A stretch of 64,000 nt of DNA from Shewanella zhangzhouensis (GCF_019457615.1 NZ_CP080414.1:112001-176000); one strand, 5' to 3'. Shown: positions 8,433 through 17,603, numbered from the stretch's first letter. Notes: generated by a model not told the origin, from the sequence alone. Made by a program: numbers and translations.

Positions 8433-9437
8433 ATGAGAAAACATCATGCACTGCTATTTACCCTGATATTTGCCCTGCAACCTCAGGCCTATGCCGAATC
8501 ACTCAAGGTGATGGCTTACAACATAATGCAGCTCAATGTGCAGGATTGGGATCAGGTCAATCGTGCAGCACGTTTGCCTGCCGTGCTGACACAGCTGTCG
8601 GATCAGCCCGACGTCATACTTGTAAGCGAAGCCTTTAACGATGAAGCGGAAACGGCACTGAGTTCCCTTGCCGGTCTATACCCTTATCAAACCGCTAATG
8701 TGGGTGAAAACTGCAGCGGCACCGGCTGGGATGCGCTCACCGGAAACTGCTCCAACTCCCCCATGGTGGTGCGTGGCGGCGTGGTTATCCTGTCCAAATA
8801 CCCCATATTAACCCGCAAGGCCCATGTGTTTAATCACAGCCTGCAGGGCAGTTGGGATTATTATGCCAACAAGGGATTTGCCTATGTCGCCATCGAGAAA
8901 AATGGCGAGCGATTCCACCTGATTGGCACTCACCTGCAGGCAACCCACGACGATGACACAGCGCAAGAACATCAGGTACGTCTGGGGCAGCTGGGGGAAA
9001 TTCAGGCCTTTATCGAGGCCGAGCAGATCCCGGCAACCGAGGCTGTTATTATCGGTGGTGACATGAATGTGGAATGGAGCAAACAGCTGGAAGTGGCCGA
9101 CATGCTGGCCACAGTAAATGCCGGGCTGAATTTTACTACTCCGGGAACAGGATCTTTCAGCGCCAGGGATAACTGGTTTACCAAGGCCAATGCCTACTAC
9201 TTTGACTACAGCCTCGACTACAACGATACCCTCGACTACGTATTCTGGCATCAGGACCACAAGCAGCCAGTCAATAACCCGGAGATGTCAGTGCGCTACC
9301 CAAAGGCTGAAATCAGCTGGTATTGGTGGTATTTGAAAGGTTATTGGAACTTAAGCTCGGGCCGCTATTACCACAATGGCTACTACAACGAGCTGTCGGA
9401 TCACTACCCGGTACAGGTGAGCCTCCAGTTCAACTGA
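8433..9437 (+). CDS. Secreted endonuclease/exonuclease/phosphatase-family phosphodiesterase (sphingomyelinase C-like)
   Basis: A 334-residue exported enzyme of the DNase I-like fold. The start at 8433 follows GGAG with ideal spacing and gives a signal peptide ending QAYA (residues 1-21). Catalytic motifs are in order: VMAYNIMQLN, the metal-binding glutamate in VSEAFND, GTHLQATH, GGDMNVEW, and the terminal SDHYPV with the general base His. Bacterial neutral sphingomyelinases and phospholipase-like phosphodiesterases share this set. Cleavage of a phosphodiester in host or environmental lipid is likely; nuclease activity is the alternative. It is monocistronic between two terminators. The PHO-box-like repeats upstream would fit phosphate scavenging. 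Confidence 0.85.
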   Translation: MRKHHALLFTLIFALQPQAYAESLKVMAYNIMQLNVQDWDQVNRAARLPAVLTQLSDQPDVILVSEAFNDEAETALSSLAGLYPYQTANVGENCSGTGWDALTGNCSNSPMVVRGGVVILSKYPILTRKAHVFNHSLQGSWDYYANKGFAYVAIEKNGERFHLIGTHLQATHDDDTAQEHQVRLGQLGEIQAFIEAEQIPATEAVIIGGDMNVEWSKQLEVADMLATVNAGLNFTTPGTGSFSARDNWFTKANAYYFDYSLDYNDTLDYVFWHQDHKQPVNNPEMSVRYPKAEISWYWWYLKGYWNLSSGRYYHNGYYNELSDHYPVQVSLQFN

Positions 9438-9451
9438 TTACGTCGGATGAA

Positions 9452-9472
9452 AAAGCCCCGTTCAGGGGCTTT
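9452..9472. terminator. Bidirectional terminator between the phosphodiesterase and EamA genes
   Basis: AAAGCCCC pairs with GGGGCTTT around GTTCA. T runs flank it on both strands, serving the convergent genes at 8433-9437 and 9505-10395. Confidence 0.85.
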
Positions 9473-9504
9473 GATAATGTAGCTTCCGGCGAAAGACCCA
9501 GCAC

Positions 9505-10395
9505 CTAATGTGCCAGTATCAGTACAGTGCCGGCCACCGTCATGATGGCGCCGAGCCATGCACCCACTGCGGGACTCTTGCGATACACCAACCACAGCAG
9601 TGGCAACACCAGAATAGGGCTGACGGACGACAATATCGCCACCAGGCCAGCGTTGCCGTGTTTCAGTGCCTGCAATATCAGTGTCATACCCAGTACCATC
9701 GACAGCGCAGCGTTGCCGATGGTGAGAGCCAGTACCTTGGGAGTGGCAGGGGTTCTGGCCCTGGCAACGGAAAAGCCCAGCAGCAACAGGGCGAAATGCA
9801 GCACAAAGGCGGTACTCATGCGCACTGCCGACGCCGCCACCGCATCTATATCGGTTTCCATCAGGGGTTTGAGCATCAGGGTCGACACCGATTGGCACAG
9901 GGCTGACAAGAGTGCCAGTGCCATACCGCGTTTGACCTGCTGATTACCGTTTTCCCAGGCATGTTCTTCGTTTTTTCGTTTACCGAAAAAGATGGCCACC
10001 ATCACGCCGCTGATGAGCAGGCTACTGCCAAACAGGGTCCATCCCCACAGGGTTTCACCGAGAAACAAATAGGCCAGTACAGCAGAAAACAGGGAATGGG
10101 TGGCAAAGAGTACCCCGGCTCTTCTGGGGCCTAAGCGATTCATGGCGGCAAACAGCGCCGTATCACCAATGAAAATGCCGATAAGCCCCGAGAGTGCCAG
10201 CAAATAAAGGCTGTCCAGCGTCAGGCTGTGCCAGCTGCCAAGGAGCAGCGCCAGCAGCCAGAGCATAACGCTGGCACTGAGCATTCTGATGCGGGTGAAG
10301 GCAAAGGCGCCAAGATGTGTGGCGGCGGTGGCCGACATCAGGCTGCCAACGGCCCAGCAGGCAGCGGCGAGTAACGCCAGATATTCAAAGCTCAA
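9505..10395 (-). CDS. EamA/DMT-family membrane transporter
   Basis: A 296-residue protein with ten hydrophobic helices arranged as two EamA repeats of about 140 residues (first helix LALLAAACWAVGSLMS, second repeat from about 156). It belongs to the drug/metabolite transporter superfamily and would export or exchange a small metabolite across the inner membrane. The N-terminus of the family is best matched by a TTG start at 10395; an internal ATG at residue 20 would remove the first helix. A TATAAT on the minus strand about 35 bp upstream supports its own promoter. The substrate cannot be predicted. Confidence 0.85.
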   Translation of the reverse strand: MSFEYLALLAAACWAVGSLMSATAATHLGAFAFTRIRMLSASVMLWLLALLLGSWHSLTLDSLYLLALSGLIGIFIGDTALFAAMNRLGPRRAGVLFATHSLFSAVLAYLFLGETLWGWTLFGSSLLISGVMVAIFFGKRKNEEHAWENGNQQVKRGMALALLSALCQSVSTLMLKPLMETDIDAVAASAVRMSTAFVLHFALLLLGFSVARARTPATPKVLALTIGNAALSMVLGMTLILQALKHGNAGLVAILSSVSPILVLPLLWLVYRKSPAVGAWLGAIMTVAGTVLILAH

Positions 10396-10431
10396 GGATT
10401 TGCCTGTGAGTCAGTGGGATTCGGGGGCGCC

Positions 10432-10437
10432 ATTATA
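10432..10437 (-). promoter_or_regulatory. Probable -10 element for the EamA transporter gene
   Basis: TATAAT on the minus strand lies about 37 bp upstream of the TTG start. The -35 region is weak. The rest of the gap from 10396 to 10558 is AT-rich and shows no gene or clear terminator for mutM. Confidence 0.35.
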
Positions 10438-10558
10438 GAGACTCGGCTATTAATGCTCCAGCGTTCGGTAACTGGCATTCTGCCAAAGTGCATTTATAGA
10501 TGAATAAAAAGAACTCAAAAACGCAAATTGGCCTTGTTTTATCTGATTACGGATGAAA

Positions 10559-11374
10559 TTATTTTGTCTGACATAGGCTGCAAAATACCGTGGTGCGCTG
10601 ACCGAGGCGGATTTCACTCAGCAGGTGGCCACATTCGGTGCAGGTCTCGCCGCCGCGGCCATACACATGTAATTTCTGGGCAAAGTAACCGGGCTTGCCG
10701 TCGGCGTTGGTAAAGTCTTTGAGGGTGGTGCCCCCCTGTTTGATGGCCTGTGCCAGTATGGCCTTTACCTCGGCGGTAAGCAGCGTAAGGCGTTCGGCAT
10801 CCACTTTACCCGCTTCGGCCTCGGGGTGAATACCGGCGGCAAACAGGGCTTCGTTAGCGTAGATATTACCCACTCCAACCACTATGGCGTTGTCCATCAG
10901 GCACAGCTTGATGGCCTTCTTTTTGCCTTTGAGTGCCCCTTGCAGGTAATCGGCATGGAACGCGGCCGACAGTGGCTCGGGCCCCAGCTTTTCCAGCAGC
11001 GGGTGGGCGGCCTCAGGCAACTCGCTCCAAAGCCAGGCGCCGAAGCGGCGGGGATCGTTAAAGCGCAGCACCCGACCGTTTTGCATGACCAGGTCAATGT
11101 GATCATGCTTCTCGACCGGGGTATCCTTCGGCAGCACCCTCAGGCTGCCGGACATACCCAGATGGACAATGGTGGTACCCGCCTGCGTATCTATCAGTAG
11201 ATATTTGGCCCGGCGTCTGACGGCCAGAATGGTTTGGCCAACGATGTTTTGTGTAAGCTCAGGCACTGGCCAGCGCAGGCCGGCATTACGCACAATGAGG
11301 GCTTCAACGCGGTTGCCTTCCAGGTGGGGGGCAATGCCCTGGCGGGTCACTTCAACTTCCGGTAATTCTGGCAT
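10559..11374 (-). CDS. mutM: Formamidopyrimidine-DNA glycosylase (Fpg/MutM)
   Basis: This base-excision repair enzyme removes 8-oxoguanine and formamidopyrimidines and nicks the DNA by beta/delta elimination. The start at 11374 gives 271 residues beginning MPELPEVE. Pro-2 becomes the N-terminal nucleophile and Glu-3 is the catalytic acid. RRAKYLL carries the conserved lysine near residue 57. The C-terminal zinc finger has two CxxC pairs (CTEC and CSLC), ending three residues after the last cysteine. A longer in-frame start at 11494 is rejected because it would bury the N-terminal proline. It lies 19 bp downstream of a small membrane-protein gene on the same strand. Confidence 0.97.
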   Translation of the reverse strand: MPELPEVEVTRQGIAPHLEGNRVEALIVRNAGLRWPVPELTQNIVGQTILAVRRRAKYLLIDTQAGTTIVHLGMSGSLRVLPKDTPVEKHDHIDLVMQNGRVLRFNDPRRFGAWLWSELPEAAHPLLEKLGPEPLSAAFHADYLQGALKGKKKAIKLCLMDNAIVVGVGNIYANEALFAAGIHPEAEAGKVDAERLTLLTAEVKAILAQAIKQGGTTLKDFTNADGKPGYFAQKLHVYGRGGETCTECGHLLSEIRLGQRTTVFCSLCQTK

Positions 11375-11393
11375 CTTGCTCTCGCACTGCGGG

Positions 11394-11840
11394 TTATTGG
11401 GGTTGGACTGACAAATGGGGTTCGAGTGCCTGACGCAGGCTGGGAGGAATAAGGTACCAGTGACCCTGGGGGGACTGCAAAAGTCCGTCATCAAACAGTA
11501 GCCAGGTTTGTGCGGGCAATTGGCCGATGAGGATAGTCAGCTCCCTCGGCCCAGTGGGCTGGCCCGGCGGTTGAGACAGGGCTGAGACCTTAAGGCTTAA
11601 CCAGGCATTACCCCAATCATCACAGTTGCTGACCTGGCTGTCGCAGGCAAAGATGCCATTGGTACGCTCCAGCGCGACACCGTCCAGTTGCAGTCCCGTG
11701 AGCGGCGTGGAGTCGTCAAAGAGTGGCGCGGCATCTTCCGGCAGGCTGTTCATGCGCTGGTCAAGCAAAGTCAGCACCGAGACCATCAGGATGCAGGCGA
11801 TGATAATGATGTTGTTCCAGGTGCGGCGTTTAAGTCCCAT
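11394..11840 (-). CDS. Hypothetical membrane-anchored protein upstream of mutM
   Basis: A 148-residue protein with a basic N-terminus and one transmembrane helix at about residues 10-25, followed by a periplasmic domain containing two cysteines (CDSQVSNC) and two prolines-rich stretches. I do not recognise a family. It lies 61 bp downstream of moaA and 19 bp upstream of mutM on the minus strand with no terminator visible between them, so it is probably cotranscribed with mutM. The reading frame has codon usage like its neighbours and an ATG with a modest ribosome-binding site. Confidence 0.65.
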   Translation of the reverse strand: MGLKRRTWNNIIIIACILMVSVLTLLDQRMNSLPEDAAPLFDDSTPLTGLQLDGVALERTNGIFACDSQVSNCDDWGNAWLSLKVSALSQPPGQPTGPRELTILIGQLPAQTWLLFDDGLLQSPQGHWYLIPPSLRQALEPHLSVQPQ

Positions 11841-11901
11841 GGGAAAAAATCAAGCGAAACCCTGGCGTTGAGTGTAACACGAGATGCCCCAGGTTGAAGA
11901 T

Positions 11902-12885
11902 TCAGCCTCCGGTCGCATTCATAAAGCGCAGTATTTGCACGGCACCCGTATCGAATTCATGGGATTTGGGCTTCAGAGGCATGGCTGCAAGAATGGCTGC
12001 TTTCATGGCTTCTGTGTCGCCGGGATGGCTTCTGAGAATGGCCTTGAGGTCGACCGAGTGTTCGTTCCCGAGGCATAACAACAATCGGCCCTCAACCGTC
12101 ACCCTCACCCGGTTACATTCATGGCAAAAGTTATGGCTGTGGGGCGAGATAAAGCCGATATGCACCGGGCTGTCCGACATCTGATAATAACGCGCAGGCC
12201 CACCGGTTCGCTTGTCTGAGAGCGTCAGCGGATAACGGTGTTCAATGATGGCGCGCACCTGGTCGCTGGACAGGTGACGGGCCGTTTCGCGATCGTCCAT
12301 CAAACCTATGGGCATTTCTTCGATAAAGGCGATATCGAGCTGGTGGCTGCGGCAAAAGTCCACCAAGTCCAGCACTTCATCGTCGTTGCGCCCCTTGAGG
12401 ATAACGGCATTGAGTTTGATGCGCTCGAAACCTGCCTGTTTGGCGGCATCGATACCGGCTATTACCCGCTCAAGCTTGCCATTACGGGTGATCTGTTCAA
12501 AGCGCTCGGGGTTAAGGGTATCCAGGCTGATATTGAGGCGCTTGAGCCCGGCAGCCCTGAGGGCCGGTGCCAGTTTGGCCAGCCGCGAGCCATTGGTGGT
12601 CATTGACAGCTCCTGCAAACCGGGCAGTTGCCCCAGTTGCGCCACCAGATCAGTGCAATCGGTCCTGACCAGGGGCTCGCCGCCGGTGAGGCGAATTTTC
12701 TTCACCCCCAGCTCAGTAAAGGCTTTACCAATGAGCGCCAGTTCCTCAAAGCTGAGCACCTGCTCCCGTGTCAGGAAGCAGGGGTCTTCTTCCATGCAGT
12801 AAACGCAGCGGAAATCACAGCGGTCTGTGACCGATAGCCTCAGGTACTCGACCTTGCGGCCGAAACTGTCGCACAGGGCTGACAT
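11902..12885 (-). CDS. moaA: GTP 3',8-cyclase MoaA
   Basis: This radical-SAM enzyme converts GTP to 3',8-cyclo-GTP, the first step of molybdopterin synthesis. The protein has 327 residues with the N-terminal cluster motif CDFRCVYC (near residues 22-29), the SAM-binding GGEP near 68, the C-terminal cluster motif CHECNRVRV (cysteines near 255 and 258) with the third cysteine in LLLCLG, and a diglycine C-terminus (ATGG) typical of MoaA. It starts 9 bp after the mobB/moeA stop, with GAGG upstream, and is the last gene of the tungstate/cofactor operon. No moaBCDE genes are in the window. Confidence 0.97.
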   Translation of the reverse strand: MSALCDSFGRKVEYLRLSVTDRCDFRCVYCMEEDPCFLTREQVLSFEELALIGKAFTELGVKKIRLTGGEPLVRTDCTDLVAQLGQLPGLQELSMTTNGSRLAKLAPALRAAGLKRLNISLDTLNPERFEQITRNGKLERVIAGIDAAKQAGFERIKLNAVILKGRNDDEVLDLVDFCRSHQLDIAFIEEMPIGLMDDRETARHLSSDQVRAIIEHRYPLTLSDKRTGGPARYYQMSDSPVHIGFISPHSHNFCHECNRVRVTVEGRLLLCLGNEHSVDLKAILRSHPGDTEAMKAAILAAMPLKPKSHEFDTGAVQILRFMNATGG

Positions 12886-12894
12886 TAACTGGCC

Positions 12895-14694
12895 TCAGAG
12901 CAAATCGGCAAAGGGCTGGATATAGACCCTGCTGCCGATGGCGAGCTGTTCATCGGGCTCAGCGAGCACTATCAGGCAGTTGCCTTTCACCATTGAGCTC
13001 AGCATGCCTGAGCCTTGGGCTCCGGTGGTTTTGACATGGAGCTGGCCATCGTCTCCCAGATGGTAAATACCCCGGAAAAACTCGGTTCGGCCGGCACGGC
13101 TTCTGAGCACCTCGTCTGTGATGGCGGGAATAAATTTGGGCTGGTACTGATTTTCACCGGCGAGTTTGCGCAGGGCCGGTTGCACAAACTGCAGGAAAGA
13201 CACCATCACGGCCACAGGGTTACCGGGCAGACCAAAAAACAGAGCCTGATTGATTTCGCCAAAGGCCAGTGGCCGTCCCGGACGCATGTTGATGCGCCAG
13301 AAGCCGATTTGACCAAGCTTTGCCAGCGCGGTCTTGATGTAGTCGGCATCGCCCACAGATACGCCGCCAGAGCTTATTACCACATCGGCGCAGCTCGCGC
13401 CCTGCTCAAGCGCCGCCATCAGGCTGGCTTCCGAGTCTTCAATAATGCCAAGGTCAATCACTTCACAGCCAAGGCGTTTGGCCAAGTTTTTGATGGTGAA
13501 ACGGTTGGAGTCGTAGATGCAGCTGGGCGCGAGGGGCTCTCCCGGGGCGCTCACCTCATCGCCGGTGGAAAACACCGCCACCCTTGGGCGGCGCTTTACC
13601 TGTACCTTGTCAAAGCCAAGCGACGCCAACAGGCCGGTGGCGGCGGCATCGATGCGCTCACCTGCGCCAAGTGCCACTGCGCCTTTGGCTATGTCTTCTC
13701 CGGCCTGCCGCACATGCTGGCCCAATTCCAGCTTGCCCTGAAGCGACACAGTGTCGCCTCTGTCATCGGCAAGTTCCCTTGGCTGCACCGTATCGGCACC
13801 GGCGGGCAGCGGCGCGCCCGTCATGATACGCACGGCCTCACCGGGCTTGAGGGTGTCGGCAAAACCGTGTCCGGCAAAAGAGGATCCAACAATAGAAAGC
13901 GAGTCTGGCATGGGGTCGGCAAAGCGGAAGGCAAATCCATCCATGGCCGAGTTGGTTTGCTGGGGCACGTCCACCGGCGAAATGGCTTCGCTGGGCAGCA
14001 CCCTGCCATCGAGTTCGTCCAGCGGGGCAATTTCGGTTTCACTGACAGGGACGACTTTCGCAAGAATGGCATCCATCCCCTGACGGACCGACAGAGTCTT
14101 GCTCATATCGGCCTCGCAGCCACAAGTGGGCGCCAGAGGCAATGACGGGGTGGCCGGGCACCAGTCGGCAATATACTGCTGCACAAAGTCGGCAATTTCG
14201 GCCACGTTGTTGATATCGAGTCTTGGCAGGTCGGATGGCAACTGGGTGTCGTCGCAGCAGGCCACGGCGAGAATGTCCGGGTCCTGGGTATGAATAAATG
14301 GCTTGCCATGGGCGGCTCTGTGCAGCTCTATCTTGGGCAGCGACAGCTTTTTAAAGCCCTCTACCAGCACTATATCCACCTTGTCGGCTTCGATTTGGTT
14401 CAGCAGATGGGGCAGTTCGGGGTCAGAGTCGCGGGCGTCTTCGGTCATCAGTGCCCAGCGCACGTGAGAGGCAACCAGCATCTGGCGGGCACCGGCTTTG
14501 CGCAGCTCATAGCTGTCCTTGCCGGGAATATCCACATCAAAGTCGTGGTGGGCATGTTTAACGACAGCCAGCTTTAACCCACGGCGGTTCAGCTCGGGGA
14601 TGAGTTTCAACAGAAGGGTGGTTTTACCGGTGCCACTGTAGGCACAAAATCCCAATACAGGCACGGGAAGGGGATTGCGAAAGGCTGTCGTCAT
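12895..14694 (-). CDS. MobB-MoeA fusion: molybdopterin guanine dinucleotide adaptor plus molybdopterin molybdenumtransferase
   Basis: Two enzymes in one 599-residue chain. Residues 1 to about 175 are MobB, a GTP-binding partner of MobA, with the P-loop YSGTGKTTLL near 20 and the HAHHDFDVD segment. After a short linker with two cysteines, residues from about 198 onward are MoeA, which inserts metal into adenylylated molybdopterin: NSAMDGFAFRF, IMTGAPLPAGADTV, STGDEV, SSGGVSVGDAD and FGLPGNPVAVMVSF are all present. The ATG at 14694 follows GAGG; a GTG two codons earlier is possible. It sits between mobA and moaA. A separate moeA lies at 34141. Fusion physically couples guanylylation and metal insertion. 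Confidence 0.95.
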   Translation of the reverse strand: MTTAFRNPLPVPVLGFCAYSGTGKTTLLLKLIPELNRRGLKLAVVKHAHHDFDVDIPGKDSYELRKAGARQMLVASHVRWALMTEDARDSDPELPHLLNQIEADKVDIVLVEGFKKLSLPKIELHRAAHGKPFIHTQDPDILAVACCDDTQLPSDLPRLDINNVAEIADFVQQYIADWCPATPSLPLAPTCGCEADMSKTLSVRQGMDAILAKVVPVSETEIAPLDELDGRVLPSEAISPVDVPQQTNSAMDGFAFRFADPMPDSLSIVGSSFAGHGFADTLKPGEAVRIMTGAPLPAGADTVQPRELADDRGDTVSLQGKLELGQHVRQAGEDIAKGAVALGAGERIDAAATGLLASLGFDKVQVKRRPRVAVFSTGDEVSAPGEPLAPSCIYDSNRFTIKNLAKRLGCEVIDLGIIEDSEASLMAALEQGASCADVVISSGGVSVGDADYIKTALAKLGQIGFWRINMRPGRPLAFGEINQALFFGLPGNPVAVMVSFLQFVQPALRKLAGENQYQPKFIPAITDEVLRSRAGRTEFFRGIYHLGDDGQLHVKTTGAQGSGMLSSMVKGNCLIVLAEPDEQLAIGSRVYIQPFADLL

Positions 14695-14709
14695 GCTCAC
14701 CTCAAAAAA

Positions 14710-15300
14710 TCACTGTGTCAGCGCCTTGGATAGTTGTTCTATTTGCTCTGGCGTGTTGACGTTTACGAAGGCATTGGGCTGGTCGGCAAAGGAAACTACT
14801 GCCACCTTGTGTTTGGCGTACCAAAAATCAATTTTGCGCTCGCCGGCCGCTAAAAAAGCCTTCATGGAATCGCGCAGTGATGGTTTGAGCAGCATCACCA
14901 CGGGTTGTTCATACTCGCCATCGCTGGCAACGGCGAGGTCAGCCGCTTCGGCTTCCAATCCTGCCGCCATTCTGGCAACCAAATCTGTGGGCAGGCAAGG
15001 ACAGTCACAGGGGACCACCAACAGCAGATCGGCCTGGGTTTTGCCCATGGCGGTTACCATGCCTGCGAGCGGTCCCAAAAAGCCGCTGTCTTCATCACCG
15101 AATACGCAGTCAGCAAACTGAGCATACAGGTTTTGATTGCGGTTGGCGTTGATCAGGATCTCCTTAACCTGAGGTTGAATGCGCGTAATGGCATGTTCAA
15201 TCATGGGTTTGCCAAGGAGCTCTACCAGCCCCTTATCCTGGCCACCCATGCGGCGGGCCTGGCCGCCGGCAAGGATGACGGCATCAATGCGCAAGGACAT
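14710..15300 (-). CDS. mobA: Molybdenum cofactor guanylyltransferase MobA
   Basis: MobA attaches GMP to molybdopterin to give the guanine dinucleotide cofactor. The protein has 196 residues with the NTP-binding loop ILAGGQARRMGGQDKG (residues 8-23), the DxD-like VVPCDCPCLP near 97 and the VNTPE segment near the C-terminus. The start at 15300 (AGGA upstream) matches the family; an in-frame start 12 codons earlier is rejected. It overlaps the end of the ABC ATPase gene by 17 bases, so translation is coupled. Product identity is secure. Confidence 0.95.
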   Translation of the reverse strand: MSLRIDAVILAGGQARRMGGQDKGLVELLGKPMIEHAITRIQPQVKEILINANRNQNLYAQFADCVFGDEDSGFLGPLAGMVTAMGKTQADLLLVVPCDCPCLPTDLVARMAAGLEAEAADLAVASDGEYEQPVVMLLKPSLRDSMKAFLAAGERKIDFWYAKHKVAVVSFADQPNAFVNVNTPEQIEQLSKALTQ

Positions 15301-15976
15301 ATTCGTTTTCCTGTGGTTGTGGCGTTTTGATCTCAAGGCGTCCCGTGAGTATGCGGCCGTCCTGAATAAGCCAATGATGTTGGCACAGTGCCGTTAAGCG
15401 GCCATGCTGGTGGCTGGCTATCAGCAAGCCGGTGCCGTCTGCCTTGAGTTGTTCTGTCATGTCGAGCACCAGCTCGCGGGAGTCCTTATCCATATTGGAT
15501 ACAGGCTCATCGAGCATCAGTAATCTGGGCCTGAGCAACCAGGCCCGTGCAATGGCGAGACGCTGGCGCTCACCACCTGACAAATGGCTTGCCTGGCTGT
15601 GTTGAAGGTGCCCAAGCTGCGCCATGTCCAGTGCCTTTTCGATACGGGAGTGTTCCAGACATCCCAGTTTAAGGGCAAGGTTCAGGTTTTCCAGCACGCT
15701 GCCTTCAAAGAGGTACGGATGCTGATGCAGGTATACGGCGCAGCCGTGGAGTTTGTTCTTTTGCCACAGGCCACGGGATGGAAAACCCTGGGCGGTTACC
15801 GTGCCATGGGAAGGGGCCTGCAATCCGGCAAGAATTTTCATCAGGGTGGTTTTGCCGCTGCCGTTGTCACCCATCAGGTAGATGCAATCGCCCTCGGCAA
15901 AGGTCAGATTTGCCGACTCAAACAACTGCCGCTGGCCGAAGCGAATGCCCAAATCATGGGCAAGGATCCTCGCCAT
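15284..15976 (-). CDS. tupC: Tungstate ABC transporter ATP-binding protein (TupC)
   Basis: A 230-residue cytoplasmic ATPase with the Walker A motif GDNGSGKTT near residue 36, a Q-loop near 84, signature LSGGERQRLAIARA near 136, Walker B LLMLDEP near 158 and the switch histidine in IASHQHG. It powers the permease and binding protein encoded upstream. Its start overlaps the permease stop by one base (TGATG). The 3' end overlaps mobA. The short length and context fit TupC of the tungstate importer. Without the binding protein one could only say generic ABC. Confidence 0.9.
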   Translation of the reverse strand: MARILAHDLGIRFGQRQLFESANLTFAEGDCIYLMGDNGSGKTTLMKILAGLQAPSHGTVTAQGFPSRGLWQKNKLHGCAVYLHQHPYLFEGSVLENLNLALKLGCLEHSRIEKALDMAQLGHLQHSQASHLSGGERQRLAIARAWLLRPRLLMLDEPVSNMDKDSRELVLDMTEQLKADGTGLLIASHQHGRLTALCQHHWLIQDGRILTGRLEIKTPQPQENEYVLAH

Positions 15977-16683
15977 CAGTGACTCCTTACCTGATTCTTA
16001 CCCCTGAGGTTCCCCAGGGCAAAGTTCATAATAATGGCCAGAAACAGCAGCACCAACCCGAGTGCTATGGCCTGAGCAAAGTCGCCCTTGCTGGTTTCCA
16101 GCGCAATGGCGGTGGGAATATTACGGGTAACATACTCGATGTTGCCGCCAACCATCATGGAGCAGCCCACCTCGGTCACAATACGGGAAAATGCCGCGAT
16201 AACGGCCAACAGCAGTGGGCCGCGCAGCTCACCACTGACCATGAGTATGGCTCGGGGCAGCGATGCGCCAAGGGTCAGGGCGGTTTCCCATGCGCGTTTG
16301 TCGGCGCTGGTAAAGGCCGCCTGGCTCATGGCAATCAGCACGGGGGCGCAGATCAGCATTTGCCCGAGGATCATCCCCTGCTGGGTAAAGAGCCAGCGCA
16401 GGTCGCCCAAAGGCCCCATGCGGGTCAGCAGTAAATACACCAGCAAACCAATCACCACTGTGGGTATGGATTGCAGGGTTTGCACCAGATTCAGGACAAA
16501 GTGACGGCCGGGGAACTGCTTAAAGGCGAGCACAAAGCCCAGCAGCATAGAGGGGATAAGGGTGATCAGCAGGGCCGCGAGGGAAACGCTGAAAGAGATC
16601 CAGATAATCGACCAGAGATCTTTATCGAGGGAAAACAGCAGGCCCAAGGCCTGCTGTATCAGTTCAAACCAACTCTGACTCAT
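15976..16683 (-). CDS. tupB: Tungstate ABC transporter permease (TupB)
   Basis: A 235-residue integral membrane protein with about five or six helices. It carries the EAA coupling loop in the form ETALTLGASLPRAILMV (about residues 133-149). The sequence matches the TupB/ModB-like permease family. It forms the inner-membrane channel for the oxyanion delivered by TupA. Its ATG overlaps the tupA stop by four bases (16680-16683), and its own stop overlaps the tupC start. Assignment to tungstate rather than molybdate rests on the partner binding protein. Confidence 0.92.
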   Translation of the reverse strand: MSQSWFELIQQALGLLFSLDKDLWSIIWISFSVSLAALLITLIPSMLLGFVLAFKQFPGRHFVLNLVQTLQSIPTVVIGLLVYLLLTRMGPLGDLRWLFTQQGMILGQMLICAPVLIAMSQAAFTSADKRAWETALTLGASLPRAILMVSGELRGPLLLAVIAAFSRIVTEVGCSMMVGGNIEYVTRNIPTAIALETSKGDFAQAIALGLVLLFLAIIMNFALGNLRGKNQVRSH

Positions 16684-17492
16684 TGACGATAAGTGGCCTT
16701 GAAGAGCTGCTCTCCCTGAACCTTAAAGTCATTGATCATCTTCTGTCCTTCGGCGCTGATCAGCCAGTCACTCAGGGCCTTGGCACCCTTGTGATTCAGA
16801 TTGGGATATTTAGAGGAGTTAATCAGGATAACCTGATAAGGGTTGGCCAGGGTGGCGCCGCCTTCAAAGTCGACATCCAGATCCAGCTTGCCCTTGTAGG
16901 CGATGTAAGTACCACGGTCAGTCAGGGTGTAGCCCTGCAGTTCGTTGGTCATCAGCAGGGTCTTGCCCATGCCCTGGCCCACAGAGGTATAGCCCGTGAA
17001 GTCAGGTTTTACATTGGCGGCTTGCCAAATTTTGAGTTCTTTCTTGTGGGTACCTGAGTCATCGCCACGGGAAATGAAAGGCACGCCGGCAGCGGCGATT
17101 TTACCAAAGGCCTCTTCAGCGCTGGCGCTGCCCTTGATTTTGGCAGGGTCATTTTTGGGGCCAAGCACCACAAAATCGTTTTCCATAATGCCGCGAGGCT
17201 CGCTGCCGTAGCCTTCTTCAACAAACTTGGCTTCGGCGGCAGGGGCGTGGGTCATCACCAGGTCAACGTCACCCTGACGGCCCAGTGCCAGCGCCTTACC
17301 GGTACCAGTCGCGATAACCTGTACCTTGTAGCCGCTTTGGGCTTCAAAGGTGGGCAGCAGTTCTTTGAGCAGGCCTGAGTTTTCTGTGCTGGTGGTGGTG
17401 GCCAGCTTAATCACTTCCTCGGCCTGTACCGGCGTAATGCTCAGCAGGGTGGCCGTCAGGGCTGCGCCCAGAATATGTTTGGTGTTGAACAT
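16680..17492 (-). CDS. tupA: Tungstate-binding periplasmic protein (TupA)
   Basis: A 270-residue exported binding protein. The signal peptide spans residues 1-24 (cleavage after VQA). The mature start holds the TupA signature LATTTSTENSGLL, whose TTTS residues contact the oxyanion, with further ligands expected in TGTGKALALGRQGDVDLV and SRGDDSGTHKKE. TupA proteins bind tungstate far better than molybdate. It is the first gene of the operon tupABC-mobA-mobB/moeA-moaA. A sigma-54-type promoter lies 78-93 bp upstream of its start, facing this gene. That placement makes regulation by the adjacent sigma-54 activator likely. Confidence 0.95.
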   Translation of the reverse strand: MFNTKHILGAALTATLLSITPVQAEEVIKLATTTSTENSGLLKELLPTFEAQSGYKVQVIATGTGKALALGRQGDVDLVMTHAPAAEAKFVEEGYGSEPRGIMENDFVVLGPKNDPAKIKGSASAEEAFGKIAAAGVPFISRGDDSGTHKKELKIWQAANVKPDFTGYTSVGQGMGKTLLMTNELQGYTLTDRGTYIAYKGKLDLDVDFEGGATLANPYQVILINSSKYPNLNHKGAKALSDWLISAEGQKMINDFKVQGEQLFKATYRQ

Positions 17493-17569
17493 GCTTTCTC
17501 CTTGGCTTTAGTTCGTCGCCTTTAAATCGGGCCCAACAGGTATTGCGGGCAATTGGCGCCATAGCTATT

Positions 17570-17585
17570 AGCAATTTGAGTGCCA
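17570..17585 (-). promoter_or_regulatory. Sigma-54 promoter for the tupABC-mob operon
   Basis: On the minus strand the sequence is TGGCACTCAAATTGCT, against the sigma-54 consensus TGGCACG-N4-TTGCW. The invariant GG and GC are exactly 12 bases apart, as required for -24/-12. Transcription would start near 17559, about 67 bases upstream of the tupA ATG. The gene for a sigma-54 activator diverges from this region. Confidence 0.8.
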
Positions 17586-17603
17586 AAGAATATATAGCGA
17601 TTT

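Noticed and set aside
13015..14145. A 376-codon plus-strand frame opposite mobB/moeA
   Set aside because: Long only because of base composition; it is the mirror of well-conserved MoeA and MobB codons and shows no protein motif.
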